From the NCBI GenBank assembly GCA_011391275.1, contig JAABQW010000067.1, positions 1 through 32,307 of the forward strand: a stretch of 32,307 bases of DNA, written 5' to 3'. The DNA comes from Betaproteobacteria bacterium. Lineage in GTDB: Bacteria; Pseudomonadota; Gammaproteobacteria; Burkholderiales; Usitatibacteraceae. Below the pieces are notes generated by a model, which saw only the letters and a list, made by a program, of their open reading frames with translations, was not told where the DNA came from and searched no databases. The stretch's first letter is position 1. Every line of letters starts with the position of its first letter. The position numbers and the translations under genes are program-made. Of this stretch, positions 14,137 through 21,802 are shown piece by piece.

Positions 14137-16479
14137 CTAGAGCGCGTGCCCCTCCGCGTCCACCGCGTCGAGCTGGTGCGCGTCGGGCGCCTCCGCGGGT
14201 GCCGGGATCCAGCGCCCGAAGCAGGCGCGGTCCTTGAGGCAGGGGTCGGAGAGCGTTCGCAGGAACGCCGCGATGTCGGCCACGGCGGACTGCGGCACGC
14301 GCGCCAGGTCGATCCGCGGCATCGACACCGCCGGGAACGAGGCCTGGTCGCTCTTCATCTTCGCGAGCGCATCCAGGGTGTTGCGCGTGACGTCCGCGGC
14401 AGAATCCGCGCAGTCCGGCGTCGCGGCGAACACCGGCAGCGCGCACCACTGGCGATTCGCCAGGAAGGCGCTCACGACCGCATCGGGAGTGAAGTAGTGC
14501 TCGATCGCCCTTTCGAGCGTCGCGTAGGCCCCGGAGTGCCCGTAGGGCCCCGTCAGCTCGACGTTGAGCAGCGAGGGCGTGCGGAAGCGGTATCGCTCGA
14601 TCTGGTCTCCCGACTGCCGCCCGCGACCGAAGTCGTCCATGGCGCCCGTGCCGTCGCCCATCCCGGGCCCGACCTGCGGGAAGCCGATCGCGTGGTGCTG
14701 CTCGTTGGACAGGAAATCGCCCGCGTGGCACTGCACGCAATTCGCGCCGCCGCTGTCCAGCGGGCGGAAGAAGAAGAGCGCCCCGCGCTTGGCCTGCTCG
14801 CCGATGGCGGCATTGTCGCCGCGGACATAGCGGGCGAAGGGGGGGTCGACGAACGTCGCCGAGCGCTGGTACTCCGCGATCGCGAGTGCGATGTTGTCGA
14901 AGGTGACGAGCTGCTCGGCGGCGCCCGCCGGGCTGGCGAAGGCGGCGCGGAACTTCTGCAGCCACTGGCCGGGGGCGAGCTGCCCGCGGCCGGTGCCGTA
15001 GTCCCCGAGCCGCGCGGCGAGGTGCGCCCGGATCGCGTTGTCGCCCGTGATGCCCGGGAAGCCCGTGCCGAGCATCTCGGCTGCGCCCACCACCGGGAAT
15101 CGCGCCTGTGCCGCGGGCAGCGTGGGGCCCGCCGCCGGATCCGCCACGTTCGGCGGGGTGTCGGGCGTGCGGATGCCGCTGCCGGCCCCGTTGCGGTTGG
15201 CGAGCTTGCCGAGGCTTTCGACCCGTGAATCCCAGAAGTGCGCGGCATCGTGAAGGCCGACGTTGAAGAACGTGTTGGCGTTGCGCCCGACGAGCAGGCG
15301 GCCCGAGGCGAGCCGGCGGCCCGGGCCCACGACGTTCGCGCTCTGTGCGCCCGCGCCGATGGAAACGGAGAGCCCGTCGCCGCCGCCCAGGGCGGGGTGG
15401 TGGCAGGAGGCGCACGCGGCGTCGTTGGCGGCGCTCAGTGCCTTGCTGAAGAAGAGGAGCTTGCCGAGCTGCGGCAGCGGGTCGTCGATCGCAGGCAAGG
15501 TGCGCCCGTTGCGCAGGTTGCCGGCTAGGCCGTTCCCCGCGAGCAACGGGCGGAGCATCAGGTCCGTGGCCGAAGGCGGCGTTGCGGGCTGGTCGGTGCA
15601 GGGAAGTCCCGCCAGCGGCCCCACGAGACGGGAGAGCTCCACCGTGAAGGCCTGGTCGCCGGCGTACGCCAGGCGCAGCCGCGAGCAAGACAGGAAGTCG
15701 AGCGTCGCCACGCCGGCCGCGGCGATCGCCACGTCGGCGGAGCGGAAGCCGGCGCCGAACCGGGCGCCCGACCCCGTCACCAGCGGGATCGAGAGGCGCG
15801 TCGCGCCGGCGGCGAAGTCGGCGTTGCCCACCAGCCACGAGGCCGCGCCGGTGGCGGTGTAGGTGAAGTAGGCGAGGTAGGCGACGTTGCGCCCGCCCAC
15901 GGTCTCGAAGGTGACGAACTGCCCTTCGCCGGCGCGCACGGCGTTCCACCAGGAGCCGGACATGACGCCCGCGAACGCCGGCGTCGGTCCCGACGGCGCA
16001 GGGTCGGTGCACCCGGCACCCGCCAGCGGACCCACCAGCCGCGTGAGGTCGAGCGTGATGCCCGGCATCGCCGAGTGGCGCAGGCGCAGGCGGGTGCAGG
16101 AGACGAACTCGAGCGTGGCCGTGCCGGCCGGGGCGAACTGCGCGTCGGAGGCCTGGTAGCCGGCGCCGAAGCGCGCCCCGGTGCCCGAGACGACCGGTAT
16201 CGCGATGCTCGTCGCCCCGGGCGTGTAGTCCGCGTTACCGACGTGCCAGGTGGCGCTTCCGGAGGCGGTGTACGTGAAGTAGGCCAGGTAGGCGACGTTG
16301 CGCGTGCCCACGGTCTCGAAGGTGATGAACTGCCCCTCGCCGCCGCGGCCCGCGTCCCACCAGGAGCCGGACATGGTGCCGGAGAAGGTCTGGGCCAGGG
16401 CGGGAGCGCTGCAGGCCGCCACCCAGGCGACGAGCGCGATCGCGGTCCGGCGGGTGAGCGTGGCGACGAAGGCGCGCAT
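14137..16479 (-). CDS. Diheme cytochrome c peroxidase/MauG-like protein with duplicated N-terminal SGSWW domain
   Basis: A 780-residue exported protein from the ATG at 16479 (signal peptide ending CSAPALAQ); the longer frame from 16536 adds 19 arginine-rich residues and is unlikely. Residues about 32-157 and 169-294 are two copies, 137 residues apart, of a beta-rich domain (MSGSWW, GEGQF and TFETVG, then RNVAYLAYFTYTA, GARFGAG and RLVGPLAG), related by eye to the G-W-P-GxGF repeats of other proteobacterial secreted proteins. The rest is a diheme peroxidase with heme motifs CASCH (356-360) and CVQCH (581-585), plus GRNANTFFNVGLHDAAHFWD and RTPSLLNVELTGPYGHSG. Typical peroxidases have only about 330-450 residues. 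It faces the periplasm and either reduces H2O2 or oxidises a protein, as MauG does; which is unknown. Confidence 0.85.
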   Translation of the reverse strand: MRAFVATLTRRTAIALVAWVAACSAPALAQTFSGTMSGSWWDAGRGGEGQFITFETVGTRNVAYLAYFTYTASGSATWHVGNADYTPGATSIAIPVVSGTGARFGAGYQASDAQFAPAGTATLEFVSCTRLRLRHSAMPGITLDLTRLVGPLAGAGCTDPAPSGPTPAFAGVMSGSWWNAVRAGEGQFVTFETVGGRNVAYLAYFTYTATGAASWLVGNADFAAGATRLSIPLVTGSGARFGAGFRSADVAIAAAGVATLDFLSCSRLRLAYAGDQAFTVELSRLVGPLAGLPCTDQPATPPSATDLMLRPLLAGNGLAGNLRNGRTLPAIDDPLPQLGKLLFFSKALSAANDAACASCHHPALGGGDGLSVSIGAGAQSANVVGPGRRLASGRLLVGRNANTFFNVGLHDAAHFWDSRVESLGKLANRNGAGSGIRTPDTPPNVADPAAGPTLPAAQARFPVVGAAEMLGTGFPGITGDNAIRAHLAARLGDYGTGRGQLAPGQWLQKFRAAFASPAGAAEQLVTFDNIALAIAEYQRSATFVDPPFARYVRGDNAAIGEQAKRGALFFFRPLDSGGANCVQCHAGDFLSNEQHHAIGFPQVGPGMGDGTGAMDDFGRGRQSGDQIERYRFRTPSLLNVELTGPYGHSGAYATLERAIEHYFTPDAVVSAFLANRQWCALPVFAATPDCADSAADVTRNTLDALAKMKSDQASFPAVSMPRIDLARVPQSAVADIAAFLRTLSDPCLKDRACFGRWIPAPAEAPDAHQLDAVDAEGHAL

Positions 16480-16580
16480 GAAGGCTTCCTCTTCCCGGTC
16501 GGCCCGCGGTCGTCGTGGGCGGCCAGACAATAGCACGGCGACCGCCGTCGCCGCCTTCGCCGCGCTGCTACACTGCCCCC

Positions 16581-17303
16581 ATGAAAGTGGGACTCTTCGT
16601 CACCTGCCTCGTGGACCTCGCCCGGCCCGGGATCGGGTTCGCGGCGCTGAAACTCCTCGAGGGCGCCGGCTGCGAGGTCGTGGTGCCCGAATCCCAGACC
16701 TGCTGCGGCCAGCCCGGCTACAACTCGGGCGGGCGGGAGGTCGCGAAGGCGCTCGCTCGCAAGGTGCTGGCCGAGTTCCGCGACTGCGACTACGTGGTGG
16801 CCCCTTCGGGCTCCTGCTCGGGGCAGATGAAGGTCGCCACCGTGCACGACCTCTTCAAGGGGGAGCCCGACCTGCCGGAGTTCGAGGCGCTCGCGGCGAA
16901 GTGGTACGAGCTCTCCCAGTTCCTCGTTGAAGTGCTCAAGGTCGACAAGGTGCCCGGCCGGTTCGACGGCACGGTCACCTACCACGACAGCTGCTCGGGG
17001 CTTCGCGAGCTGGGCGTGAAGATGCAGCCGCGCTACCTGCTGCAGATGGCCGGCGCGAAGATCGCGGAGATGGACGGCGCCGAGCGCTGTTGCGGCTTCG
17101 GCGGCACCTTCTCCATCAAGCTGGGCGACATCTCGACGCGCATGTGCGAGAACAAGTGCGAGTCGGTCCGCGCCACGGGTGCGGGCGCCATCGTGGGCGG
17201 CGACCTCGGTTGCCTGCTCAACATCGAGGGGCGCCTGCGCAGGACGGGGGACAGGGACACGAAGGTGCTGCACTTCGCGCAGGTGATCGCCGGCGAGGGC
17301 TGA
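16581..17303 (+). CDS. lutA: L-lactate utilisation Fe-S protein LutA (YkgE)
   Basis: A 240-residue protein with the two cysteine-rich CCG motifs of the LutA/GlpC/HdrB family. The first set is C9 (VTCLVD), C41-C42 (QTCCGQPGYNSGG) and C79; the second is C138 (HDSCSGLRELG), C170-C171 (ERCCGFGGTFSIK) and C211. The upstream frame from 16515 is not needed. LutABC oxidise L-lactate to pyruvate in the cytoplasm, LutA being an Fe-S subunit. A TACACT hexamer (16569-16574) lies only 6 bases before the ATG, so the transcript may be nearly leaderless. lutB follows after a 211-base gap filled by an inverted repeat, unusual for an operon normally tightly packed. Confidence 0.93.
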   Translation: MKVGLFVTCLVDLARPGIGFAALKLLEGAGCEVVVPESQTCCGQPGYNSGGREVAKALARKVLAEFRDCDYVVAPSGSCSGQMKVATVHDLFKGEPDLPEFEALAAKWYELSQFLVEVLKVDKVPGRFDGTVTYHDSCSGLRELGVKMQPRYLLQMAGAKIAEMDGAERCCGFGGTFSIKLGDISTRMCENKCESVRATGAGAIVGGDLGCLLNIEGRLRRTGDRDTKVLHFAQVIAGEG

Positions 17304-17311
17304 CGGTTGCG

Positions 17312-17495
17312 GTAAACCTTTGGAACACGGATGAACACGGATGGACACGGATGAACACGGATAAGGCAATGCGAGAGACTCGAATCCACTGCCGGAGTCC
17401 GCGAACCTCACGCCTTGGGCACGGGCACCATCGAAGTGGGGGTTATCCGTGTTCATCCGTGTCCATCCGTGTTCATCCGTGTTCCAAAGGTTTAC
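17312..17495. repeat. 53-bp perfect inverted repeat built of GAACACGGAT units, between lutA and lutB
   Basis: The left arm (17312-17364) and right arm (17443-17495) are exact reverse complements; the spacer is 78 bases. Each arm starts GTAAACCTTTG and then carries four tandem 10-bp units GAACACGGAT (one reads GGACACGGAT). In RNA the arms would form a very long hairpin between two operon genes. The same unit recurs at 18916-18955. The right arm ends 19 bases before the lutB start. No gene is seen in this 211-base gap; the small frames translating as MNTDEHGWTRMNTD are repeat shadows. Confidence 0.9.
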
Positions 17496-17514
17496 TCCCC
17501 AGCGGAGCATAGAA

Positions 17515-18927
17515 ATGCAGATCCAGAGCATGTTCTTCAAGGAGCGCGCCACCGAGAAGCTCGGCGACGCCCTGCTGCAGGGGAACATGAAGAAGGCCAA
17601 GGGCAAGTTCGTCGACGGCCGTGCCCGGGCCGTGGCTGAGTTCGGCGTGTGGGAGGAGTTGCGCACGCACGCGGCGAAGATCCGCGACCGCGCGCTCGAC
17701 AACCTCGACGCCTACCTGGTGGAGTTCGAGAGGAACGCCACGCGGCGCGGCGCGGTGGTGCACTGGGCGGAGAGTGCGGAGGACGCCTGCCGCATCATCG
17801 TCGACATCGCGACCCGCAACGGCGTGAGGAAGGTCGCCAAGTCGAAGTCGATGGTCTCCGAGGAGGTGAACCTCAACGAGCGGCTGGAGGCCGCGGGCGT
17901 GCAGGTCGTCGAGACGGACCTCGGCGAGTACATCCTGCAGCTCGCCAAGGAGCCCCCCTCGCACATCGTGGCGCCCGCCGTGCACAAGTCGAAGGAGCAG
18001 GTGGCCGAGCTCTTCGTGCAGGCCCACGGCAAGCCCCGGCTGACCGAGATCCCGGCCATGACGCGCGAGGCGCGCGAGGCGCTGCGCGACCATTTCCTCA
18101 CGGCGGACATGGGCATCTCCGGGTCCAACTTCGTCATCGCGGAGACGGGCACGACCCTCACGGTCACCAACGAGGGCAACGCGGACATGGTGACGACGCT
18201 GCCGCGCATCCACTGCGTGATCACCGGGATCGAGAAGGTGATCGGCACCTTCGAGGACTTCGCTTCCCTCATTCGATTGTTGCCCCGCTCGGCCATCGGC
18301 CAGACGATCACCAACTACCTCACGCTCACCACGGGCATGAAGATGCCCGGCGACACCGACGGCCCGGAGCAGATGCACATCGTGCTCGTGGACGCGGGGC
18401 GCACGAAGCTCGTGGGCGGCGACATGCAGGAGATGCTGCGCTGCATCCGCTGCGGCGCCTGCATGAACCACTGCCCCGTCTACCAGAACGTGGGCGGCCA
18501 CGCCTACGGCTGGGTCTACCCCGGCCCCATGGGGTCGATCCTCACCCCGGTGTACGTGGGCCTCGAGAACGCGGGCGACCTGCCCAACGCGGCGACCTTC
18601 TGCGGCGAATGCGCGGTGGCCTGCCCGGTGAAGATCCCGCTCCCGGACCTGATGCGGAAGCTGCGCGAGCAGCAGTTCGACCGCAAGCTCAGGCCGTGGG
18701 CGGAGCGCATGGCGATCGCGGGGTGGAGCTTCATGGCGACGCGGCCGGCGCTCTATGCGCTCTTCGCGAAGGTGGGGGCGCGGGTGGGGAGCTGGCTGGG
18801 CGGGCGCGAGGGGCTGATCCACTCGCTGCCCGGGATCGACGGGTGGACGAAGGGGCGGGACATGCCGGCGCCGGCGGGAAGGACGTTCCGCGAGTTATAC
18901 AAGCAAAGGTCCCGGGAACACGGATGA
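17515..18927 (+). CDS. lutB: L-lactate utilisation Fe-S protein LutB (YkgF)
   Basis: A 470-residue protein, the family's normal length. The ATG at 17515 has GGAG 8 bases upstream; the earlier ATG at 17449 in the ORF track lies inside the inverted repeat and is spurious. The N-terminal part is the LUD domain (about residues 60-300, with NFVIAETGTTLTVTNEGN and LPRIHCVITGIEKVI). Then come two 4Fe-4S cluster motifs: CIRCGACMNHCP (C310, C313, C316, C320) and CGECAVACP (C363, C366, C370). LutB should pass electrons from lactate oxidation within the LutABC complex. The stop codon TGA (18925-18927) is inside a GAACACGGAT repeat, so the last residues (SREHG) are encoded by repeat sequence. Confidence 0.93.
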   Translation: MQIQSMFFKERATEKLGDALLQGNMKKAKGKFVDGRARAVAEFGVWEELRTHAAKIRDRALDNLDAYLVEFERNATRRGAVVHWAESAEDACRIIVDIATRNGVRKVAKSKSMVSEEVNLNERLEAAGVQVVETDLGEYILQLAKEPPSHIVAPAVHKSKEQVAELFVQAHGKPRLTEIPAMTREAREALRDHFLTADMGISGSNFVIAETGTTLTVTNEGNADMVTTLPRIHCVITGIEKVIGTFEDFASLIRLLPRSAIGQTITNYLTLTTGMKMPGDTDGPEQMHIVLVDAGRTKLVGGDMQEMLRCIRCGACMNHCPVYQNVGGHAYGWVYPGPMGSILTPVYVGLENAGDLPNAATFCGECAVACPVKIPLPDLMRKLREQQFDRKLRPWAERMAIAGWSFMATRPALYALFAKVGARVGSWLGGREGLIHSLPGIDGWTKGRDMPAPAGRTFRELYKQRSREHG

Positions 18928-18955
18928 ACACGGATAACGGCGGATGAACACGGAT
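18916..18955. repeat. Short array of GAACACGGAT repeats at the lutB/lutC junction
   Basis: Two tandem units (18916-18925 and 18926-18935) and, after 10 bases of interrupted repeat, a third unit (18946-18955). This is the same 10-bp unit as the arms of the lutA-lutB inverted repeat, here in one orientation only. It overlaps the end of lutB and supplies its stop codon. Confidence 0.8.
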
Positions 18956-18974
18956 GAGGCTCGGGTGAGGGCAC

Positions 18975-19631
18975 ATGGGCGCTAGGGAGAACATCCTCGC
19001 GAGGATCCGCAAGGCGCAGGGGCGCAGCGGCTCCGAACCGACCGAGGCGGAGATCGCGATGGTTCGCGAGGCGATCGCGCGCCACGAGGTGGGGCCGCAG
19101 CCGCCGTTCGCGCACGCGCCCGACCGTCTGGCGCAGTTCCGCAAGGAGTGCGAGCGCCTGGGCACCACGCACGCGACGGTCGGCTCCGACTCGCAGGTTC
19201 CCGCGGAGGTCGCGCGCTACCTCGCCGCGGGCGGGATCGCGCCGGCGCTGGCGGGCTGGAGCGAGTTCGCCGGTCTCGACTGGGCGGGCGCGGGCATCGA
19301 GTTTCGCAATCGCCCCGCCGGCGCGGACGACACGACGGGGCTCACGGGGTCGTTCTGCGCCATCGCCGAGACGGGCACGGTGCTGCTGCTGTCCTCGCCG
19401 GCCACGCCCAAGGTGACCGCGCTGCTGCCCGAGACGCATGTCTGCGTCGTGCGCGCCTCGCGGCTGCTGGACACGATGGAGGATTCCTTCGCGCTCCTGC
19501 GCACGGAGGTCGGCGAGCCGCCCCGCGCCGTGTTCTTCGTGTCGGGCCCCTCGCGCACGGCGGACATCGAGCAGACGATCGTCATCGGCGCCCACGGCCC
19601 CTATCGCGTGCACGTGATCATCGTCGCCTAG
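18975..19631 (+). CDS. lutC: L-lactate utilisation protein LutC (YkgG, LUD domain)
   Basis: A 218-residue single LUD-domain protein. Start ATG at 18975 is preceded by GTGAGGG. Family marks are MGARENILARIRKAQ at the N terminus, FCAIAETGTVLLLSSPATPK (about residues 126-145), ALLPETHVCVVRASRLLD and SRTADIEQTIVIGAHGP near the C terminus. It completes the LutABC complex that oxidises L-lactate; no lactate permease (lutP) or lutR regulator is seen here. It is separated from lutB by 47 bases of repeat-bearing sequence. Downstream, a 123-base gap with a promoter candidate leads into the Mrp-like cluster, which is most likely a separate transcript. Confidence 0.92.
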   Translation: MGARENILARIRKAQGRSGSEPTEAEIAMVREAIARHEVGPQPPFAHAPDRLAQFRKECERLGTTHATVGSDSQVPAEVARYLAAGGIAPALAGWSEFAGLDWAGAGIEFRNRPAGADDTTGLTGSFCAIAETGTVLLLSSPATPKVTALLPETHVCVVRASRLLDTMEDSFALLRTEVGEPPRAVFFVSGPSRTADIEQTIVIGAHGPYRVHVIIVA

Positions 19632-19684
19632 GGTCCGCGCGGGCGCCGCCGGGGCGCGATGCCGCGGGACCGGGCCGGAACGGG

Positions 19685-19714
19685 TAGACCGGGTCTGCGC
19701 GCGCTGGGTAGAAT
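19685..19714 (+). promoter_or_regulatory. Candidate promoter of the first Mrp-like operon
   Basis: TAGACC (19685-19690) and TAGAAT (19709-19714), 18 bases apart, match four of six and five of six consensus bases. The -10 is flanked by GGG, as often seen in GC-rich betaproteobacteria. It is 40 bases before the mrpE ATG. An imperfect hairpin (GGTCCGCG with CGCGGGACC) at about 19632-19672 could end the lut transcript before it. Confidence 0.45.
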
Positions 19715-19754
19715 CGGGCACCTTCCAGCCGCCCCGGGATCCGAAGCGCCTACC

Positions 19755-20228
19755 ATGCGCAAGCTCAGCGCCGCCGTCACGCTTTTCCTCTTCTGGATCG
19801 TGCTGTCCGGATACTTCACGCCCTTCCTGCTGGCGGCGGGCGCGGTGTCGGCCGTCGCGGTGGTCGCCTTCGCGCGGCGCCTCGAGGTCGTGGATCCGGA
19901 AGGCCATCCCGTCCACTTCGCGGGCATGGCGCTGCGCTACTGGCCGTGGCTCGCGAAGGAGATCGTCAAGTCGGCGTGGGAGGTGACGTTGATCATCCTC
20001 CACCCGCGTCTGCCGATCAGCCCGAGGCTCGTGCGCGTGCGCTCCACCCAGGCGACCGCCGTCGGGCGGGTCGTCTTCGCCAACTCCATCACGCTCACCC
20101 CGGGCACGGTGACCGTCGAGGCCGGGCGCGGCGAGTTCCTCGTGCATGCGCTCACCCGCGAGGGCGCGGCGAGCCTCGCCGGGGGCGAAATGGACGCGCG
20201 CGTCACGCGCAACGAGAACGTTTCATGA
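19755..20228 (+). CDS. mrpE: Mrp-type cation/proton antiporter subunit E
   Basis: A 157-residue protein. Two or three hydrophobic segments near the N terminus (about residues 5-42) are followed by a cytosolic domain. The family mark FANSITLTPGTVTVEAGRGEFLVHAL lies at about residues 104-130, and HPRLPISPRLVRVRSTQATAVGR just before. In Mrp antiporters E is a small accessory subunit needed for assembly; in Mbh hydrogenases MbhA is its homologue. It begins a run of nine overlapping or almost abutting genes (to 27070). The next gene overlaps by four bases. The ATG at 19755 is used; the upstream frame start at 19659 lies in the promoter region. Confidence 0.9.
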   Translation: MRKLSAAVTLFLFWIVLSGYFTPFLLAAGAVSAVAVVAFARRLEVVDPEGHPVHFAGMALRYWPWLAKEIVKSAWEVTLIILHPRLPISPRLVRVRSTQATAVGRVVFANSITLTPGTVTVEAGRGEFLVHALTREGAASLAGGEMDARVTRNENVS

Positions 20229-20512
20229 TCTACGCGCCCGTCGTCGCGGCCCTCATTGCCACGCTCGCGCTCCTGCTCGCCCGGGCCTTCCTCGGGCCCA
20301 ACGTCTTCGACCGGGCGCTCGCCGCCAACGCGGTGGGCACGGTGGCCATGCTGCTGCTCGCGGTGATCGAGTTCTACACCGGCCGCCCCGGATTCACGGA
20401 CCTCGCCCTGGTGTACGGGCTGCTCAACATCCTGGGCACCGTCGCCGTCCTCAAGTTCTTCCGGGTCGGCGACCTCGGGGAGCCCGGCGAGAAGGAGGAG
20501 GAGGCGGCATGA
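20225..20512 (+). CDS. mrpF: Mrp-type antiporter subunit F
   Basis: A 95-residue protein with three membrane spans. The subunit F signature RAFLGPNVFDRALAANAVGT is at about residues 20-39, and LALVYGLLNILGTVAVLKFF ends the third span. The C terminus is short and acidic (EPGEKEEEAA). Homologue of MbhB. Its ATG overlaps the mrpE stop (ATGA) and its own stop overlaps mrpG the same way, indicating translational coupling. Confidence 0.9.
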   Translation: MIYAPVVAALIATLALLLARAFLGPNVFDRALAANAVGTVAMLLLAVIEFYTGRPGFTDLALVYGLLNILGTVAVLKFFRVGDLGEPGEKEEEAA

Positions 20513-20823
20513 CGATCGTCGAGCTCGCGGCCGCCGTGCTCATGGGGCTCGGGGGGCTCTTCTGCGTCGTCGGCGCCGTGGGAATGCTGCGCATGCCCGA
20601 CTTCTACACGCGCATGCACGCGGCGAGCGTCATCGAGACGCTTGGCGCGGGGCTGGTCATCGCCGGACTGATCCTTCTCGGGGGTCTCACCCTGGAGAGC
20701 GCGAAGCTCGCGATCCTCGCCCTGCTCATCTTCTTCGCGAGCCCCACTGCCACGCACGCACTCGCCCGGGCCGCGCTCGTGCGGGGGCTTGAGCCGGTTC
20801 TCGACGAGGACGCGCGAGAGTGA
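20509..20823 (+). CDS. mrpG: Mrp-type antiporter subunit G
   Basis: A 104-residue protein with three membrane spans. The MLRMPDFYTRMHAASVIETL stretch (about residues 26-45) is the subunit G signature (usually RLPDxYTRLHAAT), and the third span FFASPTATHALARAAL is also conserved. Homologue of MbhC. It overlaps mrpF by four bases and the next gene by four (GTGA). The order E-F-G at the head of the operon is that of Mbh-type modules, whereas canonical Mrp operons end with E-F-G. Confidence 0.9.
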   Translation: MTIVELAAAVLMGLGGLFCVVGAVGMLRMPDFYTRMHAASVIETLGAGLVIAGLILLGGLTLESAKLAILALLIFFASPTATHALARAALVRGLEPVLDEDARE

Positions 20824-21368
20824 TCGAGACGCCAGGGATCGCCGCGCTGTTCGTCATGCTGGCGGCCGTGGCCGTGGCGGTGGCGCGCCAGCGCAACCTC
20901 TTCGGGGTCGTGGTCCTCACCGGCACCTACAGCTTCCTCATGGCCACGGCGCTCGCCGCGCTGGACGCCGCCGACGTGGCCATGACAGAGGCGGCGGTCG
21001 GGGCGGGCATCTCGACGGTCCTCTTCCTGGGCGCGCTCAACCTGGTCGGGAGCCTCGAGTCGAAGCCCATGGAGCGGCCGTGGATCCCGCTCGTCCTGTC
21101 GCTCTTCACCGGGATGCTGCTGGTGTACGGGACCTACGGCCTGCCGGCGTTCTCCGACCCGCACGCGCCCATCCACACGCACGTCGTGCCGCGCTACCTC
21201 CAGGAGGGCCTCGCCGAGACCGGGGTGCCCAACATCGTCACGGCCGTCCTCGCGAGCTACCGCGGCTACGACACCCTCGGCGAGACGACGGTGGTCTTCA
21301 CGGCCGGCATCGGCGTGATCACGCTCCTTCGCCGCCGCAGGAAGAAGAAAGAAGAGGGCGGCTCCTGA
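20820..21368 (+). CDS. DUF4040 protein, fused MbhD/MbhE-like subunit (MrpA C-terminal equivalent)
   Basis: A 182-residue membrane protein starting with GTG. Residues 1-85 form a MbhD-like DUF4040 segment (NLFGVVVLTGTYSFLMATAL then AADVAMTEAAVGAGISTVLF). The C-terminal part is MbhE-like, ending DTLGETTVVFTAGIGVITLL. The same two stretches occur in order within the large mrpA gene of this window (APDLALTQMLVEVVTIVL and DTLGEIAVLGIAGLVVFALL), so this gene is a stand-alone version of the MrpA tail without the antiporter-like body. In Mbh and Mrp complexes this region contributes to the sodium or proton path. It overlaps both neighbours by one to four bases. Confidence 0.85.
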   Translation: MIETPGIAALFVMLAAVAVAVARQRNLFGVVVLTGTYSFLMATALAALDAADVAMTEAAVGAGISTVLFLGALNLVGSLESKPMERPWIPLVLSLFTGMLLVYGTYGLPAFSDPHAPIHTHVVPRYLQEGLAETGVPNIVTAVLASYRGYDTLGETTVVFTAGIGVITLLRRRRKKKEEGGS

Positions 21369-21802
21369 TGCGCACCGACGTCATCCTTCGCGTCGTCGCG
21401 AAGCTGCTCATTCCCTTCGCGCTGATGTTCGCGCTCTACGTCCAGTTCCACGGCGACTTCGGCCCGGGAGGCGGCTTCCAGGCCGGCGTGATCGTGGCGG
21501 CCGCGGTGATCTTCTATGGCGTGATCTACGGCCTGCCGGCGGCGCGCCGCGCCGTGCCCGACCGCGCGGTCGAGCTGATGGTGGCCGCGGGCGTGCTTCT
21601 CTACGCGGGCGTGGGCGTGGCGGGCATCCTCCTCGGCGGCAACTACCTCGACTACTTCGTGCTCGCCTCCGACCCCGTGCACGGCCAGCATCGCGGCATC
21701 TTCTGGGTCGAGGCCGGGGTGGCGATCACCGTGAGCGGGGTCATGCTCAAGGTGTTCTACCTCTTCGCCGGCCGCGGGCGCGACCCGGAGGACGAGGCGT
21801 GA
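21368..21802 (+). CDS. mrpB: Mrp-type antiporter subunit B (MnhB domain)
   Basis: A 144-residue protein with four membrane spans. It carries the subunit B motif FGPGGGFQAGVIVAAAVI (about residues 31-48) and the closing HGQHRGIFWVEAGVAITVSG. The start overlaps the previous stop by one base (TGATG). Homologue of MbhF. In the second module of this window the same domain is fused to the end of mrpA; here it is separate. Confidence 0.9.
   Translation: MRTDVILRVVAKLLIPFALMFALYVQFHGDFGPGGGFQAGVIVAAAVIFYGVIYGLPAARRAVPDRAVELMVAAGVLLYAGVGVAGILLGGNYLDYFVLASDPVHGQHRGIFWVEAGVAITVSGVMLKVFYLFAGRGRDPEDEA

Noticed and set aside
14130-14145. GCGCTC-GCTA-GAGCGC hairpin at the convergent pbpG/peroxidase end
   Set aside because: Six-base stem without T-run, with the peroxidase stop codon lying in the loop; could be chance in GC-rich sequence, so not called as a terminator.
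17449-17514. Upstream start for lutB at 17449
   Set aside because: The extra residues translate the inverted repeat (FIRVHPCSSVF); the ATG at 17515 has a good ribosome site and matches the family N terminus.
17312-18955. CRISPR-like array
   Set aside because: The repeat unit is 10 bp, tandem without spacers, and arranged as inverted arms; no cas genes.
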